Made by a program: the position numbers and the translations under genes. This document shows, in pieces, positions 1-11,165 of a DNA stretch of 64,000 bases. The notes beneath the pieces are model-generated. The model was not told the origin of the DNA. It did no database searches and worked only from the letters and a program-made list of their open reading frames with translations. This stretch comes from Lumbricus rubellus (taxonomy: Eukaryota > Annelida > Clitellata > Crassiclitellata > Lumbricidae). Positions within the stretch are counted from its first letter, which is position 1, and the number at the start of each line of letters is the position of its first letter. The stretch is from positions 28,925,906 through 28,989,905 of the forward strand of contig OX243820.1 of assembly GCA_945859605.1 (NCBI GenBank), given 5' to 3'.

Positions 1-221
1 ACTTTTAACTAATATTTTCGATTTAAAAAATATTTCTTTGCGCTAAAGAAACAATTCATATTAGAAAATCTAAAAGTGAAACTGAGAAATTTACATCAAG
101 AAAACCTCTATGAAAAATACTTATGCATGTTTTTAGTTTCCTGCTTTGCATTTTTTTACCTCTTGCTGCAAATTTTTTCAACCTTGACCACCTCCTGCAA
201 ATATTTCTGCGGGCGCCCATG
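1..221. mobile_element. hAT-like MITE, family B (CATGGGCGCCCGCAG), cut by window edge
   Basis: One terminus is visible: the end reads as the inverted form of CATGGGCGCCCGCAG at 207-221. The interior matches the complete copy at 11899-12264 in reverse orientation, including the block around the word GCATGTTTTTAG. The other terminus is outside the window, so the target-site duplication cannot be tested. Confidence 0.7.
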
Positions 222-424
222 GAAGTGGTCGGTCGCCTGAACTGATTAGATGGGGACTTAATCAAATCGCGAATGTCGCCATCTACGTTGATCCATCATC
301 TGTTCGTGTTGAGAGGAGAAAGAGGGTAATTAGTGATAGCAGACAGGACCCGACGACACAAATTCTTCATCACATCACCAGACCAGTGCTGCTGCTGCTG
401 GTCACAGCTGCTGCAGATGCCGAG

Positions 425-429
425 TCTAG

Positions 430-467
<38 letters not shown>

Positions 468-478
468 ATGCTGATGCT
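425..478. repeat. (CTG)n microsatellite
   Basis: Uninterrupted GCT/CTG triplets followed by degenerate CTGATG units. The triplets open reading frames on both strands as poly-Ser and poly-Leu, which are repeat artefacts. Confidence 0.9.
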
Positions 479-597
479 GAAAGTCGTCAGCAAATTAAGT
501 AGAGAACGCATCGGCAGCAAATTAAGTCGTGGACGGTAAATCTATTTTACGATGCACATCTGCATAATGCCTCCCCACCACTTCTGAGGCTCTCTTT

Positions 598-890
598 CTG
601 TCTGTCTGTGTGTGTGTGTGTGTTTGTCACTCTGTCTACCTGTCTTGGTTCTTGCCTATCTGTTTGTCTGTCTATCTGTCCACCTGTCTGTCGTCTGTCT
701 GTCGTCCATTTTGTCTCTGACTGTAAGTGCGGCCATCTCCTCCATGTTTGCGCGCTGCCTGTCTGCATGTACCGCCTGTCTTGTGCTTATGAAAGGGCCA
801 CCATATATCTGTCTCTCTATTTGTCTGTCTGTCTGTTTATTTGTCTGTCTGTCTGTTTATTTGTCTGTCTGTCTGCCTGTCTCTAGATTC
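598..890. repeat. TGTC/TGTT-rich simple repeat
   Basis: Degenerate tetranucleotide (TGTC)n with TGTG and TTTG variants. Several overlapping Cys/Leu/Ser-rich open frames here are repeat artefacts. Confidence 0.85.
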
Positions 891-1819
891 TCATAGTCTC
901 CTCTTCTCTCTTTCTGTCCCTATTTTATGTGCGCCTTCAATCCCCCTTCATTCTTTCACTCTAAATTGTTTTCTCTTTGTTCCCTATTTCTCGCTCTCTC
1001 ACTCCATGCACAGTTTTGCACACGTCCTTCTTCACATGCACTTGCCAATTCTCCCTCCCGTCTCATTCTCTCTATCTTCTATTCTTCTGTTCTTCTTTCC
1101 CCATATCTTGACCTGTCAATTTGTCAACAACTGTTCCACCTCTTTGGACCAAACTCCCACGATTTCTGGAATAAAAACCTGCCTTAATATTATCCTTCCA
1201 ACTCACAAAGACAGCACTTCTTGCTAGCTATCCACAGGTCTTTCGTTCAAAATACTGTGAACAGCATTGTATATAAAACAAAAAGATTATTTTTAAACAA
1301 GAACCGTGCTTTTCACTTATCGTGCTCTCACGATTACACTTCGTCATCTCACTTATAACACACACCATCCACCTTATACCTGTCTGCCTGCCTGACTATC
1401 CGTGTCTGCACCATCTGCATGCTTGTCGATTTTGTTTGATAATTTAAGCGCCTGTGAATAAGCTGGTTGACATGATTTCAACCCAGATACACACACACAC
1501 ACGCACACGCACACGAATCACAAGGTGGTCATCTTGGCACTTTAATATTAACAATGGACTTCATGTTATACAATGATTCCTATCTTATGCAGTCGAGTCG
1601 ATATATTAACATAGTATTATACCCATATAAACATTTATATACTAATTGATATTATAATATGATTATTTACAATTGACCATTCGCCACAACACTATTGAAA
1701 ATCAGGCTGACTGCTTTGAAGTGATCACCATCTTGAGTTAGATTTATTATGCGTAGGCCTATGCACTGTATACAATAGGACAACACACGCACAGTGAGAC
1801 CTATTGTCACGACAAATGC
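891..1819. other. No gene seen
   Basis: AT-rich, partly pyrimidine-rich sequence with a short (AC)n run near 1491. No splice-bounded exon or protein similarity was recognised. A short piece near 1445-1470 resembles the dispersed repeat at 9417-9500 and 32318-32400. Confidence 0.5.
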
Positions 1820-1996
1820 CAGGGCTTTTTTAGCGTGCAGTTGTACACAAAATGTGCAGTTGTAGAAGCACTTCTGTATAGTTAAAACTAGTAAAAACGT
1901 CATGGTCCTCCGATTGGAAATGATTAATTTACCATGGATGAACGGAAAGGAACGAAGGGGTTGTGCAGTTCTAAAAATTCCTTTAAAACAGTCCTG
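1820..1996. mobile_element. hAT-like MITE, family D
   Basis: A 177-bp element starting CAGGGCTTTTTTAGCG and ending CAGTCCTG. It is bounded by a perfect 8-bp target-site duplication, ACAAATGC, at 1812-1819 and 1997-2004. The interior holds paired inverted TGCAGTT/AACTGCA words that recur in every copy of the family (5471-5663, 16530-17280, 17756-17956 and a decayed copy at 10322-10510). It has no coding capacity. The 8-bp duplication points to the hAT superfamily. Confidence 0.85.
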
Positions 1997-3053
1997 ACAA
2001 ATGCAATAGCAATTCTAAACCCGCACATAGGCTATTATATAAACATGGCAGATTCAAGACTTAAACTCATATATAGTAAAAGCGTGTAATATGCATGATG
2101 GAGCCTCGTCGAGTTTAGCGTGCAAAGAATAAACAATTCCGCACAACACCATTCTGTCGTCAAGCACAAATATCTACTGCTATCTACTATTGGTGTGATC
2201 GTTCAATAAGCATTTCCTTAATCGACTCCATTACTCAGTTTGAAATAAGGGCTGCAGATCCAATGGCCATCCATGCACAACGCCATGCTGATCTAAATCT
2301 TTGGGAAAGCCCATGGATGTGTTTTTCCGTGGATTGCCAACTAAAACAAATAGCCACCGAAAATCACGAGGAACGAAAACAAACCAATACAGATCTGTGA
2401 GATTTAGGACAGTCACCTGAAGCGAGGAAAATTCCAAACGATAAATCGTGATTCATGGAAAACAAATGGAACCAGAAAATGTTACAAACTCTTTAAAATG
2501 TAATTATAATCCGATAACAGTTCACAGACTGTTGTTGACCGCAGGAGAGGCAATGAGATATTTCCCAAGCTGAAAAATGTCAATCGAAAAGTCAAAACAA
2601 ATACGTAATTCCTATGTTTACTCGTAGGATCAGAAAACCCGCGAGAGTCGAATTAATTCAAATATATAAATTTACAATTAGACCTACATTAACAAATTGC
2701 AATCACTTGACAGCATCTATAATTAAACATATGTATATTATAACTGTCCGCAATGCGTCTACACATAATTTTTGCATCTAAAATTAAAAGTCCTTTATAA
2801 CTCCGCCAATGTTCACTCTCTGACAGTGCCAGTCCCAAGCCTGGATGAAAGAGGAGGGCGTCGCTAATGATCTTTGTTGTGACACAGTGACTCTAAACTG
2901 CAACTACCACTGCTACTTAAAGTGCATGACAGTCTTCAGACGATTAATTCAGATGTCATCTACGATATTTTAAACCTGCAATATATACATTCACCTATAC
3001 ATACATTACACCTCTATATACACATTACACACACACACGCACACATAATTACA

Positions 3054-3097
<44 letters not shown>

Positions 3098-3218
3098 TTT
3101 ACATTGTATCCTGTCACAGTGTCACGTAGTTATAGTTTTTGTCGACATAAATATACTATGTACACAGTATCTATAGTTCCGAGATCTTATCCAAGACTGG
3201 CGCCCTCTTACTTCCTCG
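1997..3218. other. Intergenic, 3' of the KCTD gene
   Basis: No exon recognised. The stretch 2821-2875 carries the dispersed motif CCAGTCCCAAGCCTGGAT followed by AGAGGAGGGCG, also present at 9894-9975. It resembles the 3' region of RTE-type LINEs. A (TA)n run occupies 3057-3094. The 3' UTR of the minus-strand KCTD gene must lie in the right part, but I could not place a convincing polyadenylation signal. Confidence 0.5.
2821..2875 (+). repeat. RTE-LINE-tail-like fragment
   Basis: Shares CAGTGCCAGTCCCAAGCCTG and GGAGGAGGGCG-type words, then CGCTAATG, with 9894-9975. The arrangement recalls the conserved 3' region of RTE-clade LINEs. The assignment rests on memory of that motif and not on a search. 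Confidence 0.4.
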
Positions 3219-4061
3219 TCACGGACGACAGAACACGAATTCATTGTAGTGAAGCCATTTGCACTCTTCCGAATCCATTCCGGGCTTGACGTCGCCGGCG
3301 CTGTTCGTCCCGGCACCGCACGATCCAACCATCCGGAACCCTGCGTCAAGAAGCATGTCGAACGCCTGCTCGAGGAACGGATGCTTCAGGAAGAAGCGTG
3401 ACGTGTAGCGATCCGTGTCGCCGCGATCCGGATCCCTGCTTTCGTTCAGCGTCTCCCCGAAGACCTCCTTGCACAGCGAGACGCGTCCGGCGACGAGTAT
3501 CCGCAACAGCTTCCGGAATTTGACGTCGGCCATGGCTCCGTCGCGTCCGAACGCGAACGTGCCGCGGTATCCTATCGTTATGTAGCCGGACTCCTGCGCA
3601 CCGCCGCTGGCGGATGACGGCAGCCCCTGAGGGTTGCCGTTCGAGCTGAGAAGCCCGGCGCCCGACGGTGAGAGAGGGCTGCGTGGCGATCGCAGGGAGG
3701 ATTGACGCTGCGGTTGTGGCGACATGGCAGCGTCGATACAGAGGACCATGTCGGTCAGCTGGTAGTACTCCGCCTCCTGTCTGAGGCGCTGCTTCTCCTG
3801 GAAGCTTTCCGGAAGGATGAGTCTCTCGCTGCGCAGGTAGTCGATGACGTAACGGAAGAGAACGCCGTCACGGTCGATGAAGACCTTCCCGTTATGCGTC
3901 TGCTTACCGCCTCCACCGTCCTCCGTCCCTCCTCCTCCTACGCGGAACATCCGACCCAGACGGGAGTCTGGCTTCTTCGTCAGCGTCGCCAGCGTCGTCG
4001 AGTACACGACTCCGCCGACGTTGATGTCGACTGCGCTTCCACCATTCGCTCCTGCCGCCAT
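3219..4061 (-). CDS. KCTD12: KCTD8/12/16-like BTB/T1-H1 protein, intronless
   Basis: This 280-residue protein matches the KCTD8/12/16 group, auxiliary subunits that bind the C-terminal tail of GABA-B receptor subunit 2, recruit G-beta-gamma and speed desensitisation. Residues 10-112 form the BTB/T1 tetramerisation domain, seen in DINVGGVVYST, DSRLGRMF, FIDRDGVLFRYVIDYLR and the EAEYYQL helix. Residues 113-157 are a Ser/Pro-rich linker. Residues 158-279 form the H1 homology domain, with GYRGTFAFGRDG, KEVFGETLNESRDPDR, RYTSRFFLKHPFLEQAFDML and the closing EFVFCR. I start at the ATG at 4061 because it lies in a strong AAGATGG context; the open frame continues nine codons upstream only through a GTG. 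There is no H2 domain, as in KCTD12, and it is slightly shorter than I recall for vertebrate KCTD12. T1 and H1 share one exon. An insertion of Gly/Thr residues (42-57) interrupts the usual T1 loop. Confidence 0.9.
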   Translation of the reverse strand: MAAGANGGSAVDINVGGVVYSTTLATLTKKPDSRLGRMFRVGGGGTEDGGGGKQTHNGKVFIDRDGVLFRYVIDYLRSERLILPESFQEKQRLRQEAEYYQLTDMVLCIDAAMSPQPQRQSSLRSPRSPLSPSGAGLLSSNGNPQGLPSSASGGAQESGYITIGYRGTFAFGRDGAMADVKFRKLLRILVAGRVSLCKEVFGETLNESRDPDRGDTDRYTSRFFLKHPFLEQAFDMLLDAGFRMVGSCGAGTNSAGDVKPGMDSEECKWLHYNEFVFCRP

Positions 4062-4460
4062 CTTCACCCGTTCGTCCGTCCCTCTCACGACTCACCTAAC
4101 GCTGAAGACGCGAGTGCAGAGATGGAAACGCAGCGTCGTCCGACCAAGGAATCTTGCAGCGCGTCTGTCGTAGGATCCTCCTCCTCCTCCTACCTTGCGT
4201 TGCCGACTCCGCAGACGATGTGAGCAATTGCTGGCGAAGGCTAATGCGCTGCCGCAGACGCTGCCACTGCTGCTGCTGCTGCTGCTGCTGCTGATGCTGA
4301 TGCTGATGCTCTGCCTCGAGTAGAGCGCTGCTGCTGCTGCTGAATGCCGTGGTCGCCGCTGCTCCTACTACTCGCGCATACCTGTGTTGCCCTGCTGCTG
4401 CTTTGTTGATGCTCCTGCATGTACATGTAGCTGCGGTGGCGTCACCTATGATATTAGCTC
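4062..4460 (-). other. Upstream region / probable 5' UTR of the KCTD gene
   Basis: GC-rich sequence immediately upstream of the start codon, carrying CAG repeats as read on the gene strand (about 4268-4345). No TATA box was recognised. A CpG-rich, TATA-less promoter is plausible but not shown. Confidence 0.4.
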
Positions 4461-4588
4461 CGTCTCGTGTTCCTGCTTCCCGCTGCGGTGCATGGAGCGA
4501 CAGGGAGCGAGCGGGATAAGGGAATTATGGGAATTATGGAGGTGGGATCGATTGTATTAAAGGAAGACACAGGCGAGAAGGTCTCTCC

Positions 4589-4998
4589 GTGTCTGTCCAC
4601 GATGTCTTTGTGTGTGTCTTTGTGTGTTTGTCTGTGTTTGTGTGTGTCTGTGTTTGTGTGTGTGTGTGCTTATGTGTTTGTGTGTGTGTGTTTGTGTGTG
4701 TCTGTGTGTCTGTGTGTGTCTGTGTCTGTGTGTGCCTTTGTGTTTGTGTGTGCTTATGTGTGTCTGTGTGTCTTTGTATCTGTGTGTGTGTTTCTGTGTG
4801 TCTGTGTCTGGGTGTTTCTGTGTGTCTGTGTCTGGGTGTTTCTGTGTGTGTCTGTGTTTGTGTGTTTGTGCGTCTGTGTGTTTGTGCGTCTGTGTGTGTC
4901 TGTGTGTGTCTTTGTGTCTGTGTGTGTGTTTCTGTGTGTCTGTGCCTGGGTGTTTCTGAGTGTGTGTCTGTGTTTGTGCGTCTGTGTGTGTCGCATGG
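4589..4998. repeat. TG/TGTC-rich simple repeat
   Basis: About 400 bp of (TG)n interspersed with TCTG and TTTG units. Open frames of Cys/Val/Phe or His/Thr composition on both strands are artefacts of the repeat. Confidence 0.95.
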
Positions 4999-5099
4999 CA
5001 GTGGTTGTCGTCCAAAGCTCACCTGTGGCATTCCGAGAAGCAAACACTGCTACAGAGGCATGCATTCGCACTCCAGGCACGACACGACGTGTCAGCGGA

Positions 5100-5380
5100 A
5101 AGATGGAGTAGGAGAAGTGGGAGAAGGAGAAGGAGAAGGCGGATTAGAGAGTTAAGGAGGAGAAGGATGGAGTAGGAGTAGCGGGAGAAGTAGGGGGATT
5201 AGGAGGAGAGGGAGGAGGATATATAAAGAATGTTGCGCAGTGCAGTGAAGGAAAAAGAGGAACTACAAATCTGTCAACAAGTTTTTCACCTAAAGATTGG
5301 GGACGATGACTGATGGGGTGGGGGGGTGGGGGTGTGACAAGAGCAGCGGAGAGGAGAGGAGAAAGAGGAGAGGAACGGAC
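5100..5380. repeat. Purine-rich (GGAGAA)n tract
   Basis: Degenerate GGAGAAGGAGAA-type repeats on the plus strand, ending in a G-run. No gene recognised. Confidence 0.7.
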
Positions 5381-5470
5381 ATGACATGACAATTCTGGTC
5401 ATGACAGGACAGAACGCAACGGGTCAGGACAACGGCAGGTGATATAATTATGTATCTGATGGGAGAACCT

Positions 5471-5663
5471 CAGGGCTGTTTTTAAGGAATTTTTAGAACT
5501 GCACAACCCATTATTTTCCTCCCCATCCTCGGTGGTAAATTACTTCCAATTGGAAAAAAATTATCTTTTTTGCTAGTTTTAACTGTACAGAAGTGCTTCT
5601 ACAACTGCACAAATCCATTTAGAACTGCACATTTTGTGTACAACTGCACGTTTAAAAAATCTC
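5471..5663. mobile_element. hAT-like MITE, family D
   Basis: A 193-bp element starting CAGGGCTGTTTTTAAGG. It is flanked by a perfect 8-bp duplication GAGAACCT at 5463-5470 and 5664-5671. The orientation is opposite to the copy at 1820-1996. Confidence 0.85.
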
Positions 5664-5735
5664 GAGAACCTCTGTAATATGAAATTAATGTTGTAAATCG
5701 ACAACGTTGCTGACCAGTGTTGTTGTTTGTAAACT

Positions 5736-5935
5736 TCTATTACATTCTATTACATTCTATTACATTCTATTATTATTCTATTACATTCTATTACATTCTA
5801 TTACATTCTATTACATTCTATTATTATTCTATTACATTCTATTACATTCTATTACATTCTATTACATTCCATTACATTCTATTATTATTCTATTACATTC
5901 TATTACATTCTATTATTATTCTATTACATTCTATT
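5736..5935. repeat. TTCTATTACA minisatellite, left part
   Basis: Tandem 10-bp TTCTATTACA units with TTCTATTAT variants. The array is interrupted by the transposon at 5936-7028 and resumes at 7029. Confidence 0.95.
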
Positions 5936-7028
5936 CAGGGCCGGCCCTAGCTATAGGCAAAGTAGGCAGTTGCCTAGGGCGCCGAAGGCTTGGAGGGGCG
6001 CCGCGGCACCGGCGAATTAATTTTTTTACACTATATTCTTTTAAACTCAAGACTTTTGCTAATGGAAAGAATTAAAAAGAATTATTGATTCATTGCACCT
6101 CCTGTTCAGGCTGCAGGCCTAATTCAACTTCAAGAACTGCATAAATTTTATAACGACAAATAAAATCAGATTTTTAACGGCATTCCGTACTCTTTGCTTT
6201 AGGAGACAGAAGTTAGAATACGCGGCGCTCAATTTCGATAGTGAAGATGTTGCAAGAAATGAAATGTATAAAATGGGATTGGGCCTTGCTGAGTATGAAG
6301 ATGAGATTACAACATTACATCCTGCCCTTTATTCAGATAAAAAAGTCTAGCAGGGACGACGATGACAAAAGGGCATGCGCTGAGGCAGGGCCGACCCATA
6401 GGAAAACAGGCAGTTGCATGGGGCGCCAAGTTCTAGAATAGAGGGCGCCATTTCCATCAAAGAGGGCGCCATTTCCACAAGAGTATTTTTTTATATTTTT
6501 TAACTTATTCCATTCTCCACAAAATTGAATATTATCCAGCCTTCAGTGTACTAATAAAGAAATTACAATGAATTACTCCGTTGAGCGTACAATGCCGTAG
6601 TTAGGGGGATGTTTTGGGTTTTGAACATCCCCCAAAATGAAATAGTGTAAAAATTAAATAAATATGCGTTGGCTAGCACATGACAGTGTGTAATGTAATT
6701 TTGAGCAGAAAATAGTCGAAAATCGCGGAAAATATTGTTTTTTTTTCGAAGTCAGAAAATTCGACGACTAGCAAAAGTCGTCAGAAAATTTCGCCCCAAA
6801 AGTCGACCGCAGCGTGTACCTCAAAATTCACGGTCAAGAAAACATTGCCCAAAATAAAATCCTGGCTACGGCCTTGTGAGCGTGTACCGGCTCTGGCTAA
6901 CTCATCTTTAGATTCTGAAGTGGGCTGAACAATTGAGTGGGAATCTAAGGGCGCCAAATGCAGGCCTATGCCTGGGGCGCCAAATGTATACTTTGCCTAG
7001 GGCGCCATTTGGGCTAAGGCCGGCCCTG
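5936..7028. mobile_element. hAT-like non-autonomous element, family F
   Basis: A 1093-bp insertion starting CAGGGCCGGCCCTAG and ending GGCCGGCCCTG. It sits inside the TTCTATTACA minisatellite, and the 8-bp flanks ATTCTATT (5928-5935, 7029-7036) match. Because the host is repetitive the duplication is consistent rather than decisive. The subterminal regions are rich in GGGCGCC words. No transposase frame is present. A second element (6590-6876) is nested inside. Confidence 0.8.
6590..6876. mobile_element. hAT-like MITE, family A, nested
   Basis: A 287-bp element starting CAATGCCGTAGTTAGGGGG and ending CCTGGCTACGGCCTTG, with a perfect 8-bp duplication TGAGCGTA at 6582-6589 and 6877-6884. It is inserted in the family F element and is therefore younger than it. 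Confidence 0.9.
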
Positions 7029-7130
7029 ATTCTATTACATTCTATTACATTCTATTATTATTCTATTACATTCTATTACATTCTATTATTATTCTGATAC
7101 ATTCTATTACATTCTATTATTATTCTATTT
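7029..7130. repeat. TTCTATTACA minisatellite, right part
   Basis: Continuation of the array at 5736-5935 after the transposon insertion, with the same 10-bp unit. Confidence 0.9.
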
Positions 7131-7232
7131 TGTAAGTCAACGACAGACGACAAATGAAATGTTTTCGTCATCACCAAAATTGCTTCAATAACTTTGTATC
7201 TTCTTAATCTCTCTGTATACCAGGGCGGCGGT

Positions 7233-7538
7233 CAAGGCCGTAGCCAGGATTTGATTTCGGGGGTGTTTTGTCGGACGAGAATTTCTAACGACCTGTTTTA
7301 GTCATCGGAAACGGCTTTCTTACCATTTTTCGCCTAATTTCGTGGTTTTTTCATTATGTGCTAGTGAATGCATTCTATTATTTTGTGCATTTTTAATTTC
7401 GGGGATGTTTTATGGTTTTGTTTCATGGTTTTTACACCAAGTGCTAGCAAATGTCTTATAATAGGCCTACTATTATTTACATTTCCAATTTCGGGGGGGG
7501 TGTTCAAACACCCAAAACACCCCCTAACTACGGCCTTG
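7233..7538. mobile_element. hAT-like MITE, family A
   Basis: A 306-bp element starting CAAGGCCGTAGCCAGGATTT and ending CCTAACTACGGCCTTG. The 8-bp duplication GCGGCGGT is perfect at 7225-7232 and 7539-7546. It lies in the opposite orientation to the copy at 6590-6876, only 356 bp away. Confidence 0.9.
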
Positions 7539-8024
7539 GCGGCGGTATACAGCAGTGAATGCCACGGCTGATGCATATGTCCTGTTGAAAAAGCCTTTGC
7601 CCGGGTCGCAGTCCAGCCAGAATTTTTTCTGCCGACTTTTTTTGTGTGCCGTAAATCGCATATGCACTGGTTAACTATAAGATTTACATGAGTACCGTAT
7701 GCCCTGCTTGCAGATTATGTTTGGCGCCGCCACTAATGTCTACTAGACTTAAACCATCGGTCATGTATATTGCGTTTTAGCTGTGTTTGCTTCATGCACT
7801 AATACACGTTGTTTTATGGATTGCTTTATGCTTCCAAATTTTGTCCAGAATAAAGGGCCAATGATCCCGCCGCCAATGCGGTCTCAGCTTGTTCATATGA
7901 CCCTTGTTTGATTGAATCTTTGATCACAAGCTCATTCACTGTTAATCGAGTTTGTACTGACTGCTGTTAAATAATATTATTGTGATTCTATGGTGCTGAC
8001 GCTGTCAGTAAACGACTAATACTC

Positions 8025-8030
<6 letters not shown>
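7539..8030. other. No gene seen
   Basis: Unique-looking, moderately AT-rich sequence without a recognisable exon, repeat terminus or RNA gene. Confidence 0.5.

Positions 8031-8115
<85 letters not shown>
8031..8115. repeat. (TC)n microsatellite
   Basis: Near-perfect CT dinucleotide run, continuing as a degenerate pyrimidine tract to about 8400. Confidence 0.95.
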
Positions 8116-8116
<1 letters not shown>

Positions 8117-8469
8117 TCTTTCTATCATCCTCCCCTATCTTGCTCTGTCCCTGTCTCTGTTTCTGCCCTTGTCTCTGCCTCTCTGCCTATCTCTTTCTGT
8201 CTCTTCCTGCCTCTTTCATTGCCTCTTTCTATCTTCCTTATTCTATCTACCTCTGTCTACTTCTGTCTGTCTGTCTCTGTCTCGTCGATCACTTTATCTT
8301 TTTCTCCTGTCTGCTATTTCTCTTCCACATCTGTTGCAATTATAGTCGTTTCCATCTTCATTTCTCTGCTTTCTTCTTCTTCTGCTTTTTCTAGCGCATT
8401 TTTTGCTTTTGTCTTCTTTTTGCGCAGCAACAGCAACCAGAAAAGGTGAATAAAAAGGACATGTGCCAT

Positions 8470-8801
8470 CACTCTCTCTGTCACTGTGTCTCTCTGTCTC
8501 TTTCTCTGTCTCTCGACCTCTCTGTCTGTCTATCTCTGTGTCTTTGTGTCTTTGTGTCTCTCTCTGTATGTCTCTGTCTCTCTGCCTCTCGGTCTTTTTC
8601 TCTCTGTCTATCTATCTATCTATCTGTCTATCTATCCATCTATCTATTTATCTATCTATCTATCCATCCATCCATCCATCCATCCATCCATCCATCCATC
8701 CATCCATCCATCCATCCATCCATCCATCCATCCATCCATCCATCCATCCATCCATCCATCCATCCATCCATCCATCCATCCATCCATCCATCCATCCATC
8801 C

Positions 8802-8870
<69 letters not shown>
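8470..8870. repeat. (TGTC), (ATCT) and (ATCC) tetranucleotide array
   Basis: TCTC/TGTC-rich flank, then (ATCT)n, a long pure (ATCC)n block around 8660-8803, (ATCT)n again and (TC)n. All three plus frames stay open as Ser/Leu/Ile/His/Pro repeats, which is not evidence of coding. Confidence 0.95.
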
Positions 8871-8871
<1 letters not shown>

Positions 8872-9893
8872 CTTTGCCTCTAGCTCTCCGTCTCTTTATC
8901 TGTGTCTGCTCTCCAACGTCCATCAATAAACGTCCACGTACCAACTATACGCGCATGCGCACGTGCTTGTTTTGTGCGACAACACAACACACATTGCGTG
9001 TTCTTCTCAGCATGGCACCCATGGATACAGAGATGGATGAAGGGAGGAGGAGAGTATATATATATCGGAGGAAGAGGCGACGACGACACCGTTTGCGTGT
9101 CGTCACACAATCCGAGGTATCATCTGACATCAACACAGCAGCACCTAATGGGCCGAGACATTTTCCCCTTCGTTCTGTACTCAACCGACGGTGGAGGATC
9201 ATCGATTGGAAACGATGCAATGAGAAGACGCGAACAAAAGACCAGAATGTCCAATTCCATATTATATACAGCGGAACGTTCTTGTATTACGGAGTGGAAA
9301 ATGCGCTATAGTAATATAGATCATATAGTAATGGGTAATATAGTAATATACGGACTGCGACTTTCTTAGGACTACTTTTCTGAGCAAGCCCTCCTGACTA
9401 TAATTATATAGCCTAGATGCAGCGCTCGTAAATAAGCTCGTGCCCTGCGCTGGGCTTTCGAGTGGCGCTTATTTAGAAATTTGGAGATTACGCGATTACG
9501 ATGTAAGACATGTAGTATACAGAAGGAGAAGAATTTATGACATTACATTACATGATGTTGTCGATTCCAAATGTCATAATTTTTAACCTTACATTGTCAA
9601 ATGTTTTAAAGTAGCACAGATATTCTAAATCAAATATAGATAATTATGTCCTTTTAATTACCAACTATTTCACTGTATGACTGGAAGCCTTGAGTAATAA
9701 TAGTCCAGAGGAGATAGAGGGTTAAAGCCTTAAAGGTCAAAATATGTTACTCGATATAACTGTCCTAACTATTCGAATGGGTCAAACATTCCGCCCCCAT
9801 CTCAACCTCATTCATATTGTTATACCGTTGACGGCCATATTGCCCTTCGACCTATTCGCCTGGATAGTGAACTCCGCCACAGATGACACTTTG
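8871..9893. other. No gene seen
   Basis: Short frames open between 8900 and 9370 on both strands but lack codon bias, splice context or family motifs. The segment 9417-9500 is a copy of a dispersed repeat shared with 32318-32400 (words AATAAGCT and GCCCTGCGC). Confidence 0.5.
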
Positions 9894-9975
9894 GCAGTGC
9901 CAGTCCCAAGCCTGTATAAAGGAGGAGGGCGACGCTAATGGTCTTTGTATTATCACGACTTGTCGTAAAACTGAG
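9894..9975 (+). repeat. RTE-LINE-tail-like fragment
   Basis: Shares with 2821-2875 the words CAGTGCCAGTCCCAAGCCTG, GGAGGAGGGCG and CGCTAATG. It continues with GTCGTAAAACTGA, a sequence I associate with RTE-type LINE 3' ends. Confidence 0.4.
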
Positions 9976-10321
9976 AAAAAACCATTTCTGGAAAATTTCA
10001 AATAGAGTCTATTACTCTGTTGCTAAGCGCCGGGCATCAGCTTTTTCACGAGCGTTGCGTGGTATCAGAAGGGTTGTATGTAGTCGCATGATCGTTTGTG
10101 GCCATTGACGGCTCTTTTCTATAACAGTAGGACTTCGAAATACCGAAGTTTCATTGTAGTAGTCGCTCAAGTCGATTCCTAGCAGACTCGTTCGCCTGTC
10201 TGTTTGTCTGTTTGTCTGTGTGTCTATTCGTCTGTTTGTCTGTTTGCCTGTTTGCATGTCCGTGTGTTTGCCTGATTGGTAGTCTTGTTCCAACTTGCGA
10301 TAGTGTCTGGTTTTCAGTGCA

Positions 10322-10510
10322 ATTCTTTTAGTGTGCAACTCTAAAAAAAGTGTGGTTCAACATGAATCTGTACAGCTCTAAAAGTATTTGCTGGGCAGTG
10401 AAAAAAATTGTTAGTTGTCCTCCGATTGGGAATAATTTGTCATGGAGGATGGAAAGAGAGAGAATGAGGCCGTGCAGTTTTTAAAGTTTCTTGAAAGAAG
10501 ACCTGTACTT
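10322..10510. mobile_element. Family D MITE, decayed copy
   Basis: Retains the interior words TCCTCCGATTGG, CATGGAGGATGG and GTGCAGTTTTTAAAG found in the intact copy at 1820-1996. Termini and target duplication are no longer clear. Confidence 0.55.
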
Positions 10511-10799
10511 CATGCCTTTCACTTTGGACTCGATAACCGTGATTGCGTGCTTTCGTCTGCACCCAAAGAAGTGGCGGGAATCCGATTAGCGACGGTCTAA
10601 CTCAGTGGGAAACACAATCGATGGACAGGTAGGGAGAAAGGGAGAAAGGGAAAGGTAGGTCTGTTATGGCGGTCAGCCGGAGAGTCCGTAAAAAAAACCT
10701 GTGAGAAACGTCGAGTCTGTTGGAGTGCGTTCGGTGGATATTATCTAGGTCGTCTGCTAGGAGTCTGCATAATGGAGGAAGCGGTGATGGGGAGGAGAT

Positions 10800-11165
10800 G
10801 ACAATGGTGAGGAAGAGGAGGAGGAGAAGGAGGAGAAGGAGGAGGAAGAGGAGTAGAAGGAGGAGAAGGAGAAGAAAGAGGAGTAGGAGGAGGAGAAGGA
10901 GAAGGAAGAGGAGAAGGAAAAGGAGGAGAAGGAGGAGGAGGAGGAAGAGGAGGAAGAGGAGGAGGAAGAGAAGGACGAGGAGGAAGAGGAGGAAGAGGTC
11001 ATCGATGGCTATGACCATGAAGAAGATGAAGAAGATGATGATGATGATGGCGATGATGATGATGATGATGATGGCGATGATGATGATGACGGCAACTACG
11101 ACGACCAGGACGATAATGATGATGATGATGATGCCAATAATGATGACGGGCATAAAGAAGAAAAT
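10800..11165. repeat. Purine-rich (GGA)n then (GAT)n tract
   Basis: Plus strand is almost pure purine (AGGAGG, GAAGAG units) to about 11000, then GATGAT triplets. Arg/Lys/Met-rich and Ile/Leu-rich frames here are repeat artefacts. Confidence 0.9.

Noticed and set aside
3702..4223. Plus-strand frame of 173 codons
   Set aside because: Antisense to the KCTD gene, whose minus-strand domains are unmistakable.
8446..8930. Three overlapping plus-strand frames of 145 to 282 codons
   Set aside because: Created by (ATCC)n and (ATCT)n tetranucleotides. Peptides are periodic Ile-His-Pro-Ser and no non-repeat domain follows.
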